Below, in pieces: positions 1-7,565 of a DNA stretch of 64,000 nucleotides. Below the pieces are notes generated by a model. The model did not search any database. It was not told the origin of the DNA and saw only the letters and a list, made by a program, of their open reading frames with translations. The stretch comes from Hungatella sp. UBA3048. GTDB taxonomy: Bacteria > Bacillota > Clostridia > Lachnospirales > Lachnospiraceae. Location of the stretch: NCBI GenBank assembly GCA_002367105.1, contig DFCS01000012.1, positions 25,238 through 89,237 on the forward strand, in the 5' to 3' direction. Within the stretch, counting starts at the first letter, position 1. Every line of letters begins with the position of its first letter. Made by a program: the position numbers and the translations under genes.

Positions 1-101
1 ATCTTTGCCTTTACTGGCTGGGTTACTTTTGGTTTTTTTATCTTACCTAAGTAAAAATTGTACCTAACTGGCTGTATGTTGTATCAAACAATAACTGGTA
101 T

Positions 102-126
102 ACATTGGTAACACATTGGTAACCAA
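102..126. repeat. tandem 11-bp repeat upstream of the IbrA-like gene
   Basis: Two exact, adjacent copies of ACATTGGTAAC (102-112 and 113-123). The second copy runs into the palindrome TTGGTAACCAA (116-126). They lie in the AT-rich 284-bp leader, where I see no gene, about 170 bp before the first gene. They could be an operator for the ParB-like protein or iteron-like sites; that role is inference. Confidence 0.5.
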
Positions 127-284
127 TTTTGGAATATTTTGTAAATTAAGAACATAATTCTGGCATTTTGGAACAAATTATCCTGGAAATATTTTCAAAG
201 TGCTATATTTAAATCGTGAAAATATGCAAACATGCGGCGCTCCCGCCGCTCATCCTGCCTGTTTTATCAGCACACTAAACGGAG

Positions 285-1613
285 GTGGTCTGTATTCCCA
301 AGATATATACATCGGAAGACGTTTTAACTGCAGCAATGGAACGGATTAACATCGCATTCTCACATTTCTCCCATCTATACCTCTGCGTATCCGGCGGCAA
401 AGATTCGTCCGTTATGCTTCAGCTCTGTGCGTACGCAGCCCGGCAAAGGGGCATGAAATTCAGCATTCAGTATATTGACCTGGAAGCACAATATCAGGCA
501 ACCATTCAGCATATTGAAGAACTGCGCAGGATGACGGCAGATGTCGTAGACAGGTTTTACTGGTGCTGCCTGCCTCTGTCACTTCGTAATGCGGTTTCCG
601 TCATACAGCCCAAATGGATTTGCTGGGACCGTAATGATCAGGATAAATGGGTGAGGGATATGCCTGATTACGATTGCGTGATAAACGAAAACAACCTGCC
701 GGAGGATTGGACATGGTTTTACAAAGGCATGGAGTTTGAGGAATATACATACCGGTTCAGTCAATGGTTCCAAAAAATTCATGGCAATAATGTTGGCGTA
801 GGCATCGCCATCCGGAGCAATGAGAGCCTTAATCGCTTTAATACCATCATCAATAAAAAGAAGGAACGGTTTCAGGAATATGGTTGGACTACAAAGCTAC
901 GTGTTTCTGATCCCGATTGCGAGATTTATCATTTCTATCCGTTATATGATTGGCGGACCGAAGACATTTGGGGTGCAGTAAGCCAGCTGGATCTTGCCTT
1001 TAATGAAATTTATGAACTGATGTACAAGAACGGGCTGAGCATCCATAAACAGCGGCTTTGCCAGCCTTATGGAGATGACCAACGCAACGGGCTGAACCAG
1101 TTCCGTGCATTGGAACCGGAAACCTGGGAGCGGGTGGTATATCGGGTTCATGGCGTGAATTTTGGAAATATCTATGCCAGATCATCACTGCTGGGAAACA
1201 TAAAATCAGAAAAGCCCGGGGAAATGACCTGGCAGCAGTATACTGTATTATTGCTTGAAAGTCTCGGCCTATATTCACCTGAACTGAGGGATCACTACTA
1301 CCGTAAAATCAATACATATATACAGTGGTGGGCCACACGCGGATTCCCGTTAGAGAAGATACCAGACGAAGCAGACCGGAAGCTGGAGACAAAAAAAAGG
1401 GTTCCATCCTGGCGGAGGATTGCCAGAGCCATCGAAAAGAACGATTTTTGGCTGCGCCGGCTCAGCTTTGCACCATCGAAGTCAGACGTAAAGCTTTTGA
1501 CGCAGCTTAGAAAGCAATATCAGAATTTTATATATTTGGAGGACGCTCAGGATAAACAGATGCGTAAGATCATTACTGAGGAGGAGGACGATGGAAAAGA
1601 TACAATGCTTTGA
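285..1613 (+). CDS. ibrA: DUF3440 / IbrA-like PAPS-reductase-fold protein
   Basis: The protein has the PAPS reductase/N-type ATP pyrophosphatase fold. The nucleotide-binding loop SGGKDSSVM is near residue 37, followed by FIDLEAQY-type DUF3440 sequence (here YIDLEAQYQ). Family members such as E. coli IbrA are encoded beside a ParB-like IbrB; in E. coli the pair affects expression of immunoglobulin-binding proteins, but no enzymatic reaction is established. Here a GNAT gene and a ParB-like gene follow with overlaps, so the three form one transcript. The open frame begins with GTG at 285, but GGAGG at 281-285 overlaps that codon. An ATT codon at 294, 8 nt downstream, gives an N-terminus closer to family members. 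Family call firm; biological role unknown. Confidence 0.85.
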   Translation: MVCIPKIYTSEDVLTAAMERINIAFSHFSHLYLCVSGGKDSSVMLQLCAYAARQRGMKFSIQYIDLEAQYQATIQHIEELRRMTADVVDRFYWCCLPLSLRNAVSVIQPKWICWDRNDQDKWVRDMPDYDCVINENNLPEDWTWFYKGMEFEEYTYRFSQWFQKIHGNNVGVGIAIRSNESLNRFNTIINKKKERFQEYGWTTKLRVSDPDCEIYHFYPLYDWRTEDIWGAVSQLDLAFNEIYELMYKNGLSIHKQRLCQPYGDDQRNGLNQFRALEPETWERVVYRVHGVNFGNIYARSSLLGNIKSEKPGEMTWQQYTVLLLESLGLYSPELRDHYYRKINTYIQWWATRGFPLEKIPDEADRKLETKKRVPSWRRIARAIEKNDFWLRRLSFAPSKSDVKLLTQLRKQYQNFIYLEDAQDKQMRKIITEEEDDGKDTML

Positions 1614-2058
1614 AGGGAACTATGATAAGGCGCTTTTTTATTCAAAGATGGGGCGCTTTTTCGCAGAGGAGCGATACATTCGTCAGATGCCCTACCTGCG
1701 CAATGAACCTGACCGTGTCTGGTTCCTGATTGAAAAAGAGGGGCAGGTCGCCGCTTTTTCCTCTCTGGTGATTAAGGATGAATACATTTTATTTTCTACA
1801 GAATATGTGGAGATAAGATACCGCAGACAAGGCCTGTTCAGAGCCTTAACCGATGCCCGGTTCGAATATTGCCAGGAAATCAAAATGCCTGTGCGCACCT
1901 CGACCAGCATCGAATTGGTCAAAGATTATTATATGCGGCGGGGATTTGCAGTATATAGAAAAACAAAAAATTACTGGTTTTTATCCGGAAAGATTCAGGA
2001 GGTTACCTATGATAAGCAAGAAAGAGAAAACAGCAGAAACCTGCTATTCGGAACTTGA
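1591..2058 (+). CDS. GNAT family N-acetyltransferase
   Basis: This 155-residue protein has the GNAT core: beta strands around VWFLIEKEGQVAAF, the acetyl-CoA loop region RYRRQGLFRAL (near residue 73), and the late YYMRRGFAVY segment. It would transfer an acyl group from acyl-CoA to an amine; the substrate is unknown. The start ATG follows GAGGAGG at about 1580 and overlaps the end of the IbrA-like gene by 23 nt. The next gene's ribosome binding site and start lie inside its 3' end, so translation of the three is probably coupled. An acetyltransferase between IbrA and IbrB homologues suggests a modification partner, but this is inference. Confidence 0.85.
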   Translation: MEKIQCFEGNYDKALFYSKMGRFFAEERYIRQMPYLRNEPDRVWFLIEKEGQVAAFSSLVIKDEYILFSTEYVEIRYRRQGLFRALTDARFEYCQEIKMPVRTSTSIELVKDYYMRRGFAVYRKTKNYWFLSGKIQEVTYDKQERENSRNLLFGT

Positions 2059-2680
2059 GACATGTGTTGAAAAGATGACACAGCTCCTTAAAACAATGAG
2101 ATTGCATGAAAAAGTACAGGCACTAAATAAAATCCGCCGCGCGTTAAGTGAATGTTCTCCGTTTCATGATCCCGTAGATCTCGTAGAATGGATTCCAGCA
2201 CAAAAGGTACGGGCAAATGATTATAATCCCAATAAGGTTGCTCCGGATGAGATGGAACTGCTTTACACATCGATCCGTCTGGATGATTTTACCCAACCTA
2301 TCGTATCCTATCGTATCGACAATGATCACTATGAGATTACAGATGGATTTCACCGTAACAAAATTGGAAGATATCCCGAAATTGCGAAAAAGCGCCATGG
2401 CTACCTGCCTTTAACCATCATTGATAAGCCTCTGGACGAGCGCATTGGCTCTACGATCCGCCATAACCGGGCAAGAGGAACCCACCAGATCCGGTCCATG
2501 AGTGAGATTGTTGTAGGCTTGGCATCCATGGGGTGGTCAGATGCTAAAATAGAAAAAAATCTGGGCATGGAATTGGATGAAGTCATTCGGCTGAAACAAA
2601 TCAGCGGATTGAAAGAAGCCTTCCAAAACCACGAGTTTTCCAAATCGTGGAACGAATTTGAAAATAAATATTATAAATAA
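2009..2680 (+). CDS. ibrB: ParB-like nuclease-domain protein, IbrB-like
   Basis: This is a 223-residue ParB/Srx-fold protein. The ParB-N core runs from about VEWIPAQKVRANDYNPNKV through ITDGFHRNKIG and TIRHNRARGTH, the last being the ParB box GxRxxR-like region. A helix-turn-helix-like segment follows (SEIVVGLASMGWSDAKIEKNLG). I chose ATG 2009 because AGGAGG at 1997-2002 is 6 nt upstream; longer in-frame extension to 1853 lies inside the GNAT gene and reads as non-coding. In IbrB the domain acts as a regulator together with IbrA. CTP binding or nuclease activity cannot be judged from sequence. A terminator for the convergent gene overlaps its 3' flank. Confidence 0.82.
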   Translation: MISKKEKTAETCYSELETCVEKMTQLLKTMRLHEKVQALNKIRRALSECSPFHDPVDLVEWIPAQKVRANDYNPNKVAPDEMELLYTSIRLDDFTQPIVSYRIDNDHYEITDGFHRNKIGRYPEIAKKRHGYLPLTIIDKPLDERIGSTIRHNRARGTHQIRSMSEIVVGLASMGWSDAKIEKNLGMELDEVIRLKQISGLKEAFQNHEFSKSWNEFENKYYK

Positions 2681-2682
2681 AA

Positions 2683-2713
2683 AGGCAGCTTCCATTTAAT
2701 GAAATCGCCGCCT
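2683..2713 (-). terminator. rho-independent terminator of the histidine kinase operon
   Basis: Stem AGGCAGC (2683-2689) pairs with GCCGCCT (2707-2713) with one mismatch. On the minus strand it is followed by a T-rich run (complement of 2668-2682). It lies between the convergent ibrB-like and kinase genes. Confidence 0.6.
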
Positions 2714-2717
2714 CATT

Positions 2718-4052
2718 CTATACTGTTTCGATTGCTTTCGAGCGGGGATTTATAGGTATGCAGCTCTTTATTTTAAATATCCCCTTTTCACTGTCCGGTT
2801 CAATAAATACCAGTCCACCCATCCCCTCAATCGTCTCTCTTATGATTTGCAACCCAAAACCATGATAATCCTTATCTTTCTTTGTAGTCTTCGGTTCACC
2901 GCCAGCAATTAACAGCTCTCCGTTAAAGGAATTAGTTACTTCAATGATTGTCCAATCCTGAGTGCTGTTGCTTGTTACCTCAATAAAACGTTGGGAATCG
3001 GATACCTTATTACAGGCTTCTATGGCATTGTTAATAATATTGGAAAAAACACGGACAATATCCAGCTCTGTCATTGACACGGATTCAGGAAGATGTGCAT
3101 GTGCCTGGAAACGGATATTCTTTTCTTCACAGACACCGGCGGCATCCTGCAATATGGCATCCAGGACAATATTATCGGAATAGTCTTTGTGAATCTGCAC
3201 GCTTCGCTGCATCGTATCGTGAATGTCATCCAGCAATTTAATTGCCTTTTTATATTCCTGGCGGCGCATTAAAGTTTTTAAAGAGGCCATCAGCTTTTCA
3301 TAATCATGACGAAAGGCCCGATAGCTTTCTGTAAATTTACGATAGGATTGATAGTGACGCATTTGACGGGAAAGCTGTTCTTGTAATTGATGAGTAAATA
3401 ATTCGTATTCAAACAATTCTGATATCCTTGATGCATGATTCAGGATAACCAGCAGCCATAAGTTACTTATGATGCAGGAGCCCATATACAGAGTAGAATA
3501 CCAATTTTGCCTGACATCATCATAGTAACGTCCATCATTAATAAGCGTGAGAAACAGCCATTGAAAAAACAGATAAATGACAACAAATTTCAGCTGGCCT
3601 TGATTGTTCATTAAATACCTGGCCTTTTGTCTGGGAACGATGACATCGCGGATCATCAAAAAGTATATAATTGCAAGAAGTACTGCTAATACAGTAATTA
3701 TATCATAATACTCTTGAAGAACACTTTTAATGCTTATATGCAAAACAATAGAATAGATTGAATAGACAATTCCCCGGCTGGAATACAAGGAAAACATATA
3801 AATACTGCCCGCATAAAGAGTTTGAGTTGTGGTTCCGCTGAATAATAATCGGAAAGATATCATAAATGATACAAACACCAAATATACAGCGAACCTTGAA
3901 TCCAACAGTGTATAGGCAACTGCTGTTGTAATAGCATTTATAGCAATTGCAATCATATAATAAATCCAATGTTCCCTTTTCACCTGAAACAGCTTTTTAA
4001 AACGAAGAAGAGTAAATGTATCATATGTAATCAGCGAAACAAGACTTATCAT
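2718..4052 (-). CDS. GHKL (AgrC-like) membrane sensor histidine kinase
   Basis: The 444-residue protein has an N-terminal half with about six hydrophobic membrane segments (residues 1-215). The dimerisation/phosphoacceptor segment is FRHDYEKLMASL (His near residue 250), and the C-terminal GHKL ATPase carries the N box NIINNAIEACNK and glycine box GFGLQIIRE. This is the AgrC/ComD-type architecture, which usually senses peptides. It starts 9 nt after the stop of the LytTR regulator gene, with GGAGA ahead of its ATG, so they are co-transcribed. No AgrB or AgrD-like gene is visible nearby, so the ligand is unknown. It would phosphorylate the adjacent regulator. Confidence 0.9.
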   Translation of the reverse strand: MISLVSLITYDTFTLLRFKKLFQVKREHWIYYMIAIAINAITTAVAYTLLDSRFAVYLVFVSFMISFRLLFSGTTTQTLYAGSIYMFSLYSSRGIVYSIYSIVLHISIKSVLQEYYDIITVLAVLLAIIYFLMIRDVIVPRQKARYLMNNQGQLKFVVIYLFFQWLFLTLINDGRYYDDVRQNWYSTLYMGSCIISNLWLLVILNHASRISELFEYELFTHQLQEQLSRQMRHYQSYRKFTESYRAFRHDYEKLMASLKTLMRRQEYKKAIKLLDDIHDTMQRSVQIHKDYSDNIVLDAILQDAAGVCEEKNIRFQAHAHLPESVSMTELDIVRVFSNIINNAIEACNKVSDSQRFIEVTSNSTQDWTIIEVTNSFNGELLIAGGEPKTTKKDKDYHGFGLQIIRETIEGMGGLVFIEPDSEKGIFKIKSCIPINPRSKAIETV

Positions 4053-4061
4053 GATATTCTC

Positions 4062-4808
4062 CTATCCACAATCGTGAATGTTGGTACGGCTGATATAATT
4101 GACAAAAACCTCTTTCATCTGCTTGATATAAGTTGCACCGATCGGTATCTTTTCACCTGTTTTCAAAATTAAGATATTCTGTTCAAATTGCAGAATATAA
4201 GACATGTTCACAATATATGAACGGTGAATTCGAACGAACCCTCTATTAAGTAATTGATTCTCTATCTGCTCCATTGTTGAATAAAATTGAAATACTTCCC
4301 CTCCATTATAGTGAACGGCTATAATTCGTTTCCAGATCTCGAAGAAGGAGATTTCCCTGAACGGTATCACTTTTCTAATATTATTCTTCCCTGTCTCACA
4401 AAGGAACATATCATTTTCTTTTTTTGAGGCCAAAGTAATAGCCCTGTTAAATACTTCCTCAAATTTAGCAGGAGTAATTTTTGATTTCATTAAATATTGG
4501 ACAGGAGTAATATCATAAGCATCGAAAACATAATCTTCACTTGTAGTCAAAAAGATAATTTCTGAACTACAGCCAAGTTCCCGAAGCCTCTTCGCTGTGT
4601 CCAGCCCATTCAGCTTGTTCATCAATATATCAAGGTAGATGATGTCTGCTTGGTTTGGTGAATCAGCTAAAAAAAACAAAAGTTCTTCTCCGCTTTTGAA
4701 ATAGGAAATGGTGATTTCCACCTTGTTTTTCTTTGCAGCCTTTTTAATCAACCCTGCATATTGAACTTGGGCTTCCAGATCATCATCACACAAAAATATC
4801 TTCAGCAT
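4062..4808 (-). CDS. LytTR (AgrA-like) response regulator
   Basis: The 248-residue regulator has an N-terminal receiver domain with the acidic pair in FLCDDDLEAQ, the phosphoacceptor Asp in IIYLDILMNKLNGLD, and the conserved Lys in YLMKSKI. A C-terminal LytTR DNA-binding domain follows (about 145-240, including FVRIHRSYIVNMSYI). LytTR proteins bind direct repeats upstream of promoters. Exactly such repeats lie just above its own promoter (see 4961-5006), which suggests autoregulation. It is the first gene of a two-gene operon with the AgrC-like kinase. Confidence 0.92.
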   Translation of the reverse strand: MLKIFLCDDDLEAQVQYAGLIKKAAKKNKVEITISYFKSGEELLFFLADSPNQADIIYLDILMNKLNGLDTAKRLRELGCSSEIIFLTTSEDYVFDAYDITPVQYLMKSKITPAKFEEVFNRAITLASKKENDMFLCETGKNNIRKVIPFREISFFEIWKRIIAVHYNGGEVFQFYSTMEQIENQLLNRGFVRIHRSYIVNMSYILQFEQNILILKTGEKIPIGATYIKQMKEVFVNYISRTNIHDCG

Positions 4809-4916
4809 GACTGTTCACCAACCTTTCTCCAAGGTAATCTATCTCATCAAAGCCTTAGTCTTGTGTATTGGCCCTGCACCATTCTCTTCCCCCCGGTTTC
4901 ATGAAAATGTATTAAT

Positions 4917-4945
4917 AGTATAACACTCTGTAATTATTTTTTCAA
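4917..4945 (-). promoter_or_regulatory. sigma-A promoter of the LytTR/kinase operon
   Basis: On the minus strand a -35 TTGAAA (4940-4945) and a -10 TATACT (4917-4922) are separated by 17 bp. Position and spacing fit the operon that starts at 4808. Confidence 0.65.
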
Positions 4946-4960
4946 TTATATAATATATTC

Positions 4961-5006
4961 CATTGTTGGTATTATATAAGGAATTTCATTGTTGGTATTA
5001 TATAAG
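4961..5006 (-). promoter_or_regulatory. tandem 20-bp direct repeats, candidate LytTR sites
   Basis: Two identical 20-bp copies, CATTGTTGGTATTATATAAG at 4961-4980 and 4987-5006, are offset by 26 bp. The nearer copy ends 15 bp upstream of the -35 of the operon promoter. LytTR regulators bind direct repeats of about 9 bp in such places; the core here could be ATTGTTGGT. The 26-bp period differs from the usual ~21 bp. Confidence 0.5.
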
Positions 5007-5246
5007 ATATTCCTCAATATCACGTAAAAGAAACGAATAAATGATTGACTTTAGAGTATCTGTTTATTTTATAAACATATTTAATATACGTGTAAACAGG
5101 ATTTTAAACGTACGTCATAATAACATAAATTAATCAGAGGATAACCTTTAGAAAAATGAATACTGAAATAATAGTAGGAAATAAATGAGGTCAAAAATAT
5201 AAAAACTTCTGGTTATTTTCACTTTAAGTATTTAACCAGATGTTAA

Positions 5247-5438
5247 AATAAGGCAATATTAGATACTGCATATACATATGATAGAGCAATTATTAAACTT
5301 GCCTATGGAACTTTTATAGATACAAAAATCAAATTATGGTTCGATTATGAAGTTGAGCAGATGCAAGAAATAGCAGAAGATGAAACAATATATCTTACCA
5401 GTTCTTTTAGATGTGATCTAATCAAGAGTTATAAATAA
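5247..5438 (+). pseudogene. degraded gene fragment, 63 codons without a start
   Basis: A frame opens after a stop codon at 5244 and runs to TAA at 5436-5438. It encodes a hydrophilic peptide with coding-like composition (YGTFIDTKIKLWFDYEVEQ and ETIYLTSSFRCDLIK) but has no ATG/GTG/TTG start or ribosome binding site at its beginning. It is best read as the 3' remnant of a lost gene. The family is not recognised. The rest of 4809-5511 is AT-rich and I see no other gene in it. Confidence 0.45.
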
Positions 5439-5444
5439 AAAAGC

Positions 5445-5472
5445 GGCCTCAGAAAAAAACTTTTCTGGGGCC
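5445..5472 (-). terminator. rho-independent terminator after the 171-residue orphan gene
   Basis: The stem is GGCCTCAGAAAA (5445-5456) with TTTTCTGGGGCC (5461-5472), one mismatch. On the minus strand the hairpin is followed by TTTTTTATTTA (complement of 5433-5443), fitting the gene that ends at 5512. Confidence 0.75.
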
Positions 5473-5511
5473 TAATCCATCTATGAAGCTTAATGCCTGA
5501 GCTACGGATTC

Positions 5512-6027
5512 TTATCCTTCATTAATTGTTTCAATTGGGAAGAGCACCAGCCCCCGTGCATCTCTACTTAGTACGCTTTCAATGAAATCCCTCCGTCCTA
5601 CTACATGAAACCCTTGAACGCCTGCCAGAGAAAATATCTTTTTATCTCCGATTTTGGAAACATCTATAACTGCCTTTTTAATCACATTGCGATCCGGAAT
5701 GAACTTGCTTTGTTCAGTCAGGCAATCCACTTCATGTAACTCCGGACAGAAGTACAATTCTGCAAGTTCATTGAACGTATCCATCAAAACAATTTCCGTA
5801 AAGACGGTTTCAGGTTCATATAATGCAATAACACTTTGAATTTTCTCTGATACCAGCAAGAAAGGCTGGAGTAGAATATCATTAAAGGTCGTGAAAGAGT
5901 TTCCATGGAAAAACAGTAATTCACGCCCCGGAAGCTTATGCGCCCGGTCCTGTTTTATATCCCAGATATCAAATGGACTTACTGCAATCGGTATATCTGT
6001 GTCAGCCATAATTAAATAGTATTCCAT
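5512..6027 (-). CDS. hypothetical protein, 171 residues
   Basis: I do not recognise the family. The protein is soluble-looking with no signal peptide or membrane segment. It begins MEYYLIMADTDIPIAVSPFD and has aromatic and acidic residues spread evenly, with a C-terminal segment FIESVLSRDARGLVLFP. The layout (short N-terminal strand, ELLFFHG in the middle, late RGLxLFP) recalls small immunity-like or DUF1629-type proteins, but this resemblance is weak and I do not assign a function. It stands alone as a single transcript with its own terminator at 5445-5472, next to a gene remnant and the pilus locus. Confidence 0.7.
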   Translation of the reverse strand: MEYYLIMADTDIPIAVSPFDIWDIKQDRAHKLPGRELLFFHGNSFTTFNDILLQPFLLVSEKIQSVIALYEPETVFTEIVLMDTFNELAELYFCPELHEVDCLTEQSKFIPDRNVIKKAVIDVSKIGDKKIFSLAGVQGFHVVGRRDFIESVLSRDARGLVLFPIETINEG

Positions 6028-6181
6028 CCTCTTCCACCGCCTGCTATTATGTATTTATGGTTCAGGTACATAATCTTTTCTGTTATATAAGTTGTTCTCA
6101 AATGTTTCCGCAATAACTTTAGTTGAAAGTTCATTCCATCATTTAGAAGCTATCTGATAATGATACACCTTTTGGAAGTAT

Positions 6182-7129
6182 TCATTTGCTGTCCGATAAT
6201 TCTGGATAACACCATGCATTGACCTTATCTCTGTTTTCGTTAGAAATGAGTGTTTTAAATACCTTTTTCTCAGAGCCGGACATGGAATGTACATTCTCAC
6301 CTGACAGCCGTGCTACGCGGATTATTGATTCTTCTTCGTTTCTGGCTCCGCTTATCCTGTTCAGGCTCCAATAGATGGATTGAAGCTCGTCAAAATCGGC
6401 CTCGCCTGTTAGTTCTACCTCATACGGATAATTCCTGGTCTGATTATGTTTTATAGCATAGACGGCTAGCGCTTCGCTAAAATTATCCTCTCCCTCTATG
6501 AGCGTATAATCATCCGAAATATCAAGCAAACCTGCAATATAATCAATGTGATCAAAAAGGGCCGTGTGTGCGGCTTCCATGGCTGCTGCAAGATCAGGAT
6601 TGCCTTCGTTTTCACCTGGAACCTTTGCTTCAGCCTGGAACTGGCTTTCACCCGGAATCTTACTTTCCCCGTCTTTACCTGCATCTGACTGCGGCTCTTC
6701 CTCTTCCGTCCCAACGCTTTGCTCAGGCTTTAAAGATTCTCCATTGCTTTCCTTTGGCACTGACACAGACGTTTCCTGTTCATCGCGGCCCGTGGTTTCT
6801 GCAGGATTATTTGAAGCTTCTGTATCTTTCCCATTCCCTCCATTATCCTCCAGCTCCGCGTTGTCTTCCTGTTCCTTATTATCTTCCTGTTCTGCGTTAT
6901 CTTCCTGTTTTACGTTATCTTCCTGTTCTGCGTTATCTCCCTGTTCTGCGTTATCTCCCTGTTTTACGTTATCTTCCTGCTCTGCGTTATCTTCCTGTTT
7001 TACGTTATCTTTCTGTTCCGATTCTTCTGCACGCACTTCCTCCTGTTGAGCATATACCTGAACAATCTTCCCGGTAATCATGCTGGCGCAAAGTACCGCA
7101 GAAACAATAAATATAGCATACCTTTTCAT
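6182..7129 (-). CDS. secreted acidic protein with hexapeptide repeats
   Basis: The protein has 315 residues. A signal peptide covers about residues 1-28 (MKRYAIFIVSAVLCASM, cleavage near VYA-QQ). Residues 40-93 are nine tandem hexapeptides of the form (E/G)DN(A/V/K)(E/K)Q, followed by an acidic, Ser/Pro/Glu-rich linker to about residue 175 and then a more ordered C-terminal domain (DHIDYIAGLLDISDDYTLI onward). There is no sorting motif or C-terminal anchor. It is the last gene of the pilus operon region, 46 nt after the DivIVA-like gene. Family not recognised. The repeat could act as an extended spacer that changes length by slippage. Confidence 0.75.
   Translation of the reverse strand: MKRYAIFIVSAVLCASMITGKIVQVYAQQEEVRAEESEQKDNVKQEDNAEQEDNVKQGDNAEQGDNAEQEDNVKQEDNAEQEDNKEQEDNAELEDNGGNGKDTEASNNPAETTGRDEQETSVSVPKESNGESLKPEQSVGTEEEEPQSDAGKDGESKIPGESQFQAEAKVPGENEGNPDLAAAMEAAHTALFDHIDYIAGLLDISDDYTLIEGEDNFSEALAVYAIKHNQTRNYPYEVELTGEADFDELQSIYWSLNRISGARNEEESIIRVARLSGENVHSMSGSEKKVFKTLISNENRDKVNAWCYPELSDSK
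6851..7012 (-). repeat. 18-bp tandem repeat array, nine units
   Basis: Within the acidic secreted protein gene nine 18-bp units encode EDNVKQ/EDNAEQ-type hexapeptides. All units are in frame (multiples of 3), so gain or loss of units would change length without breaking the gene. Units differ by few bases. Confidence 0.85.
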
Positions 7130-7175
7130 TAGATACTCCTCCTTATTTTGATATAGCAGCCTTCCTCTCCGACGT

Positions 7176-7565
7176 CTAATCTGATTTTGAATCTCCCAGC
7201 AGTTTTTCTAAGTCTCTTCTGATCTTCTCAATTTCCAGAACCTTATACCTTTCAAGACTGGATATCTCCTGCTGCAACGTGATTTTCTGCTGCTGCAGCG
7301 CCGTTAATTCGTCATCACATTTATTCCGGGTCTGCTCAAGCATGTCCTTCGCTGCCTGCTGGGCAGCTAAAAGAGCTTCCGAAATCTGATTCTTCATCTG
7401 GTAATATTCCGCGCGGACGCTGCGAAGCTGTTCCAATTCCTTGTACTGCTTTTCAGCCGCCTCCCCAATCTCATCAAGAAGGCTATCCACTTCCTGAGCA
7501 TCATAGCATTTCCCGAACCTTTTTGTCAGTTTCACCATATCGATCGTTTCTTTCGTTAATATCAT
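7176..7565 (-). CDS. DivIVA-like coiled-coil protein in the pilus operon
   Basis: This 129-residue cytoplasmic protein opens with a DivIVA-type N-terminal motif (KRFGKCYDAQEVDSLLDEI), followed by almost continuous heptad-like coiled coil rich in Gln, Glu, Leu and Lys up to residue 125. DivIVA/GpsB-family proteins bind curved or septal membrane and recruit partners. This one is shorter than full DivIVA. Its ATG overlaps the stop of the upstream sortase gene by 4 nt (start 7565, sortase stop at 7562), so it is translationally coupled to the pilus operon. A role in placing the sortase or pilus machinery is inference. Confidence 0.75.
   Translation of the reverse strand: MILTKETIDMVKLTKRFGKCYDAQEVDSLLDEIGEAAEKQYKELEQLRSVRAEYYQMKNQISEALLAAQQAAKDMLEQTRNKCDDELTALQQQKITLQQEISSLERYKVLEIEKIRRDLEKLLGDSKSD

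Noticed and set aside
1853..2008. N-terminal extension of the ParB-like protein to 1853
   Set aside because: It lies inside the GNAT gene; AGGAGG at 1997-2002 clearly supports ATG 2009.
6851..7012. CRISPR-like array
   Set aside because: The repeat is a contiguous in-frame 18-bp coding repeat without spacers and no cas genes are present.
6564..7077. Long plus-strand frames opposite the acidic secreted protein gene
   Set aside because: They are mirror frames of the 18-bp repeat and give Ser/Cys- or Leu/Pro-rich low-complexity peptides without ribosome sites.
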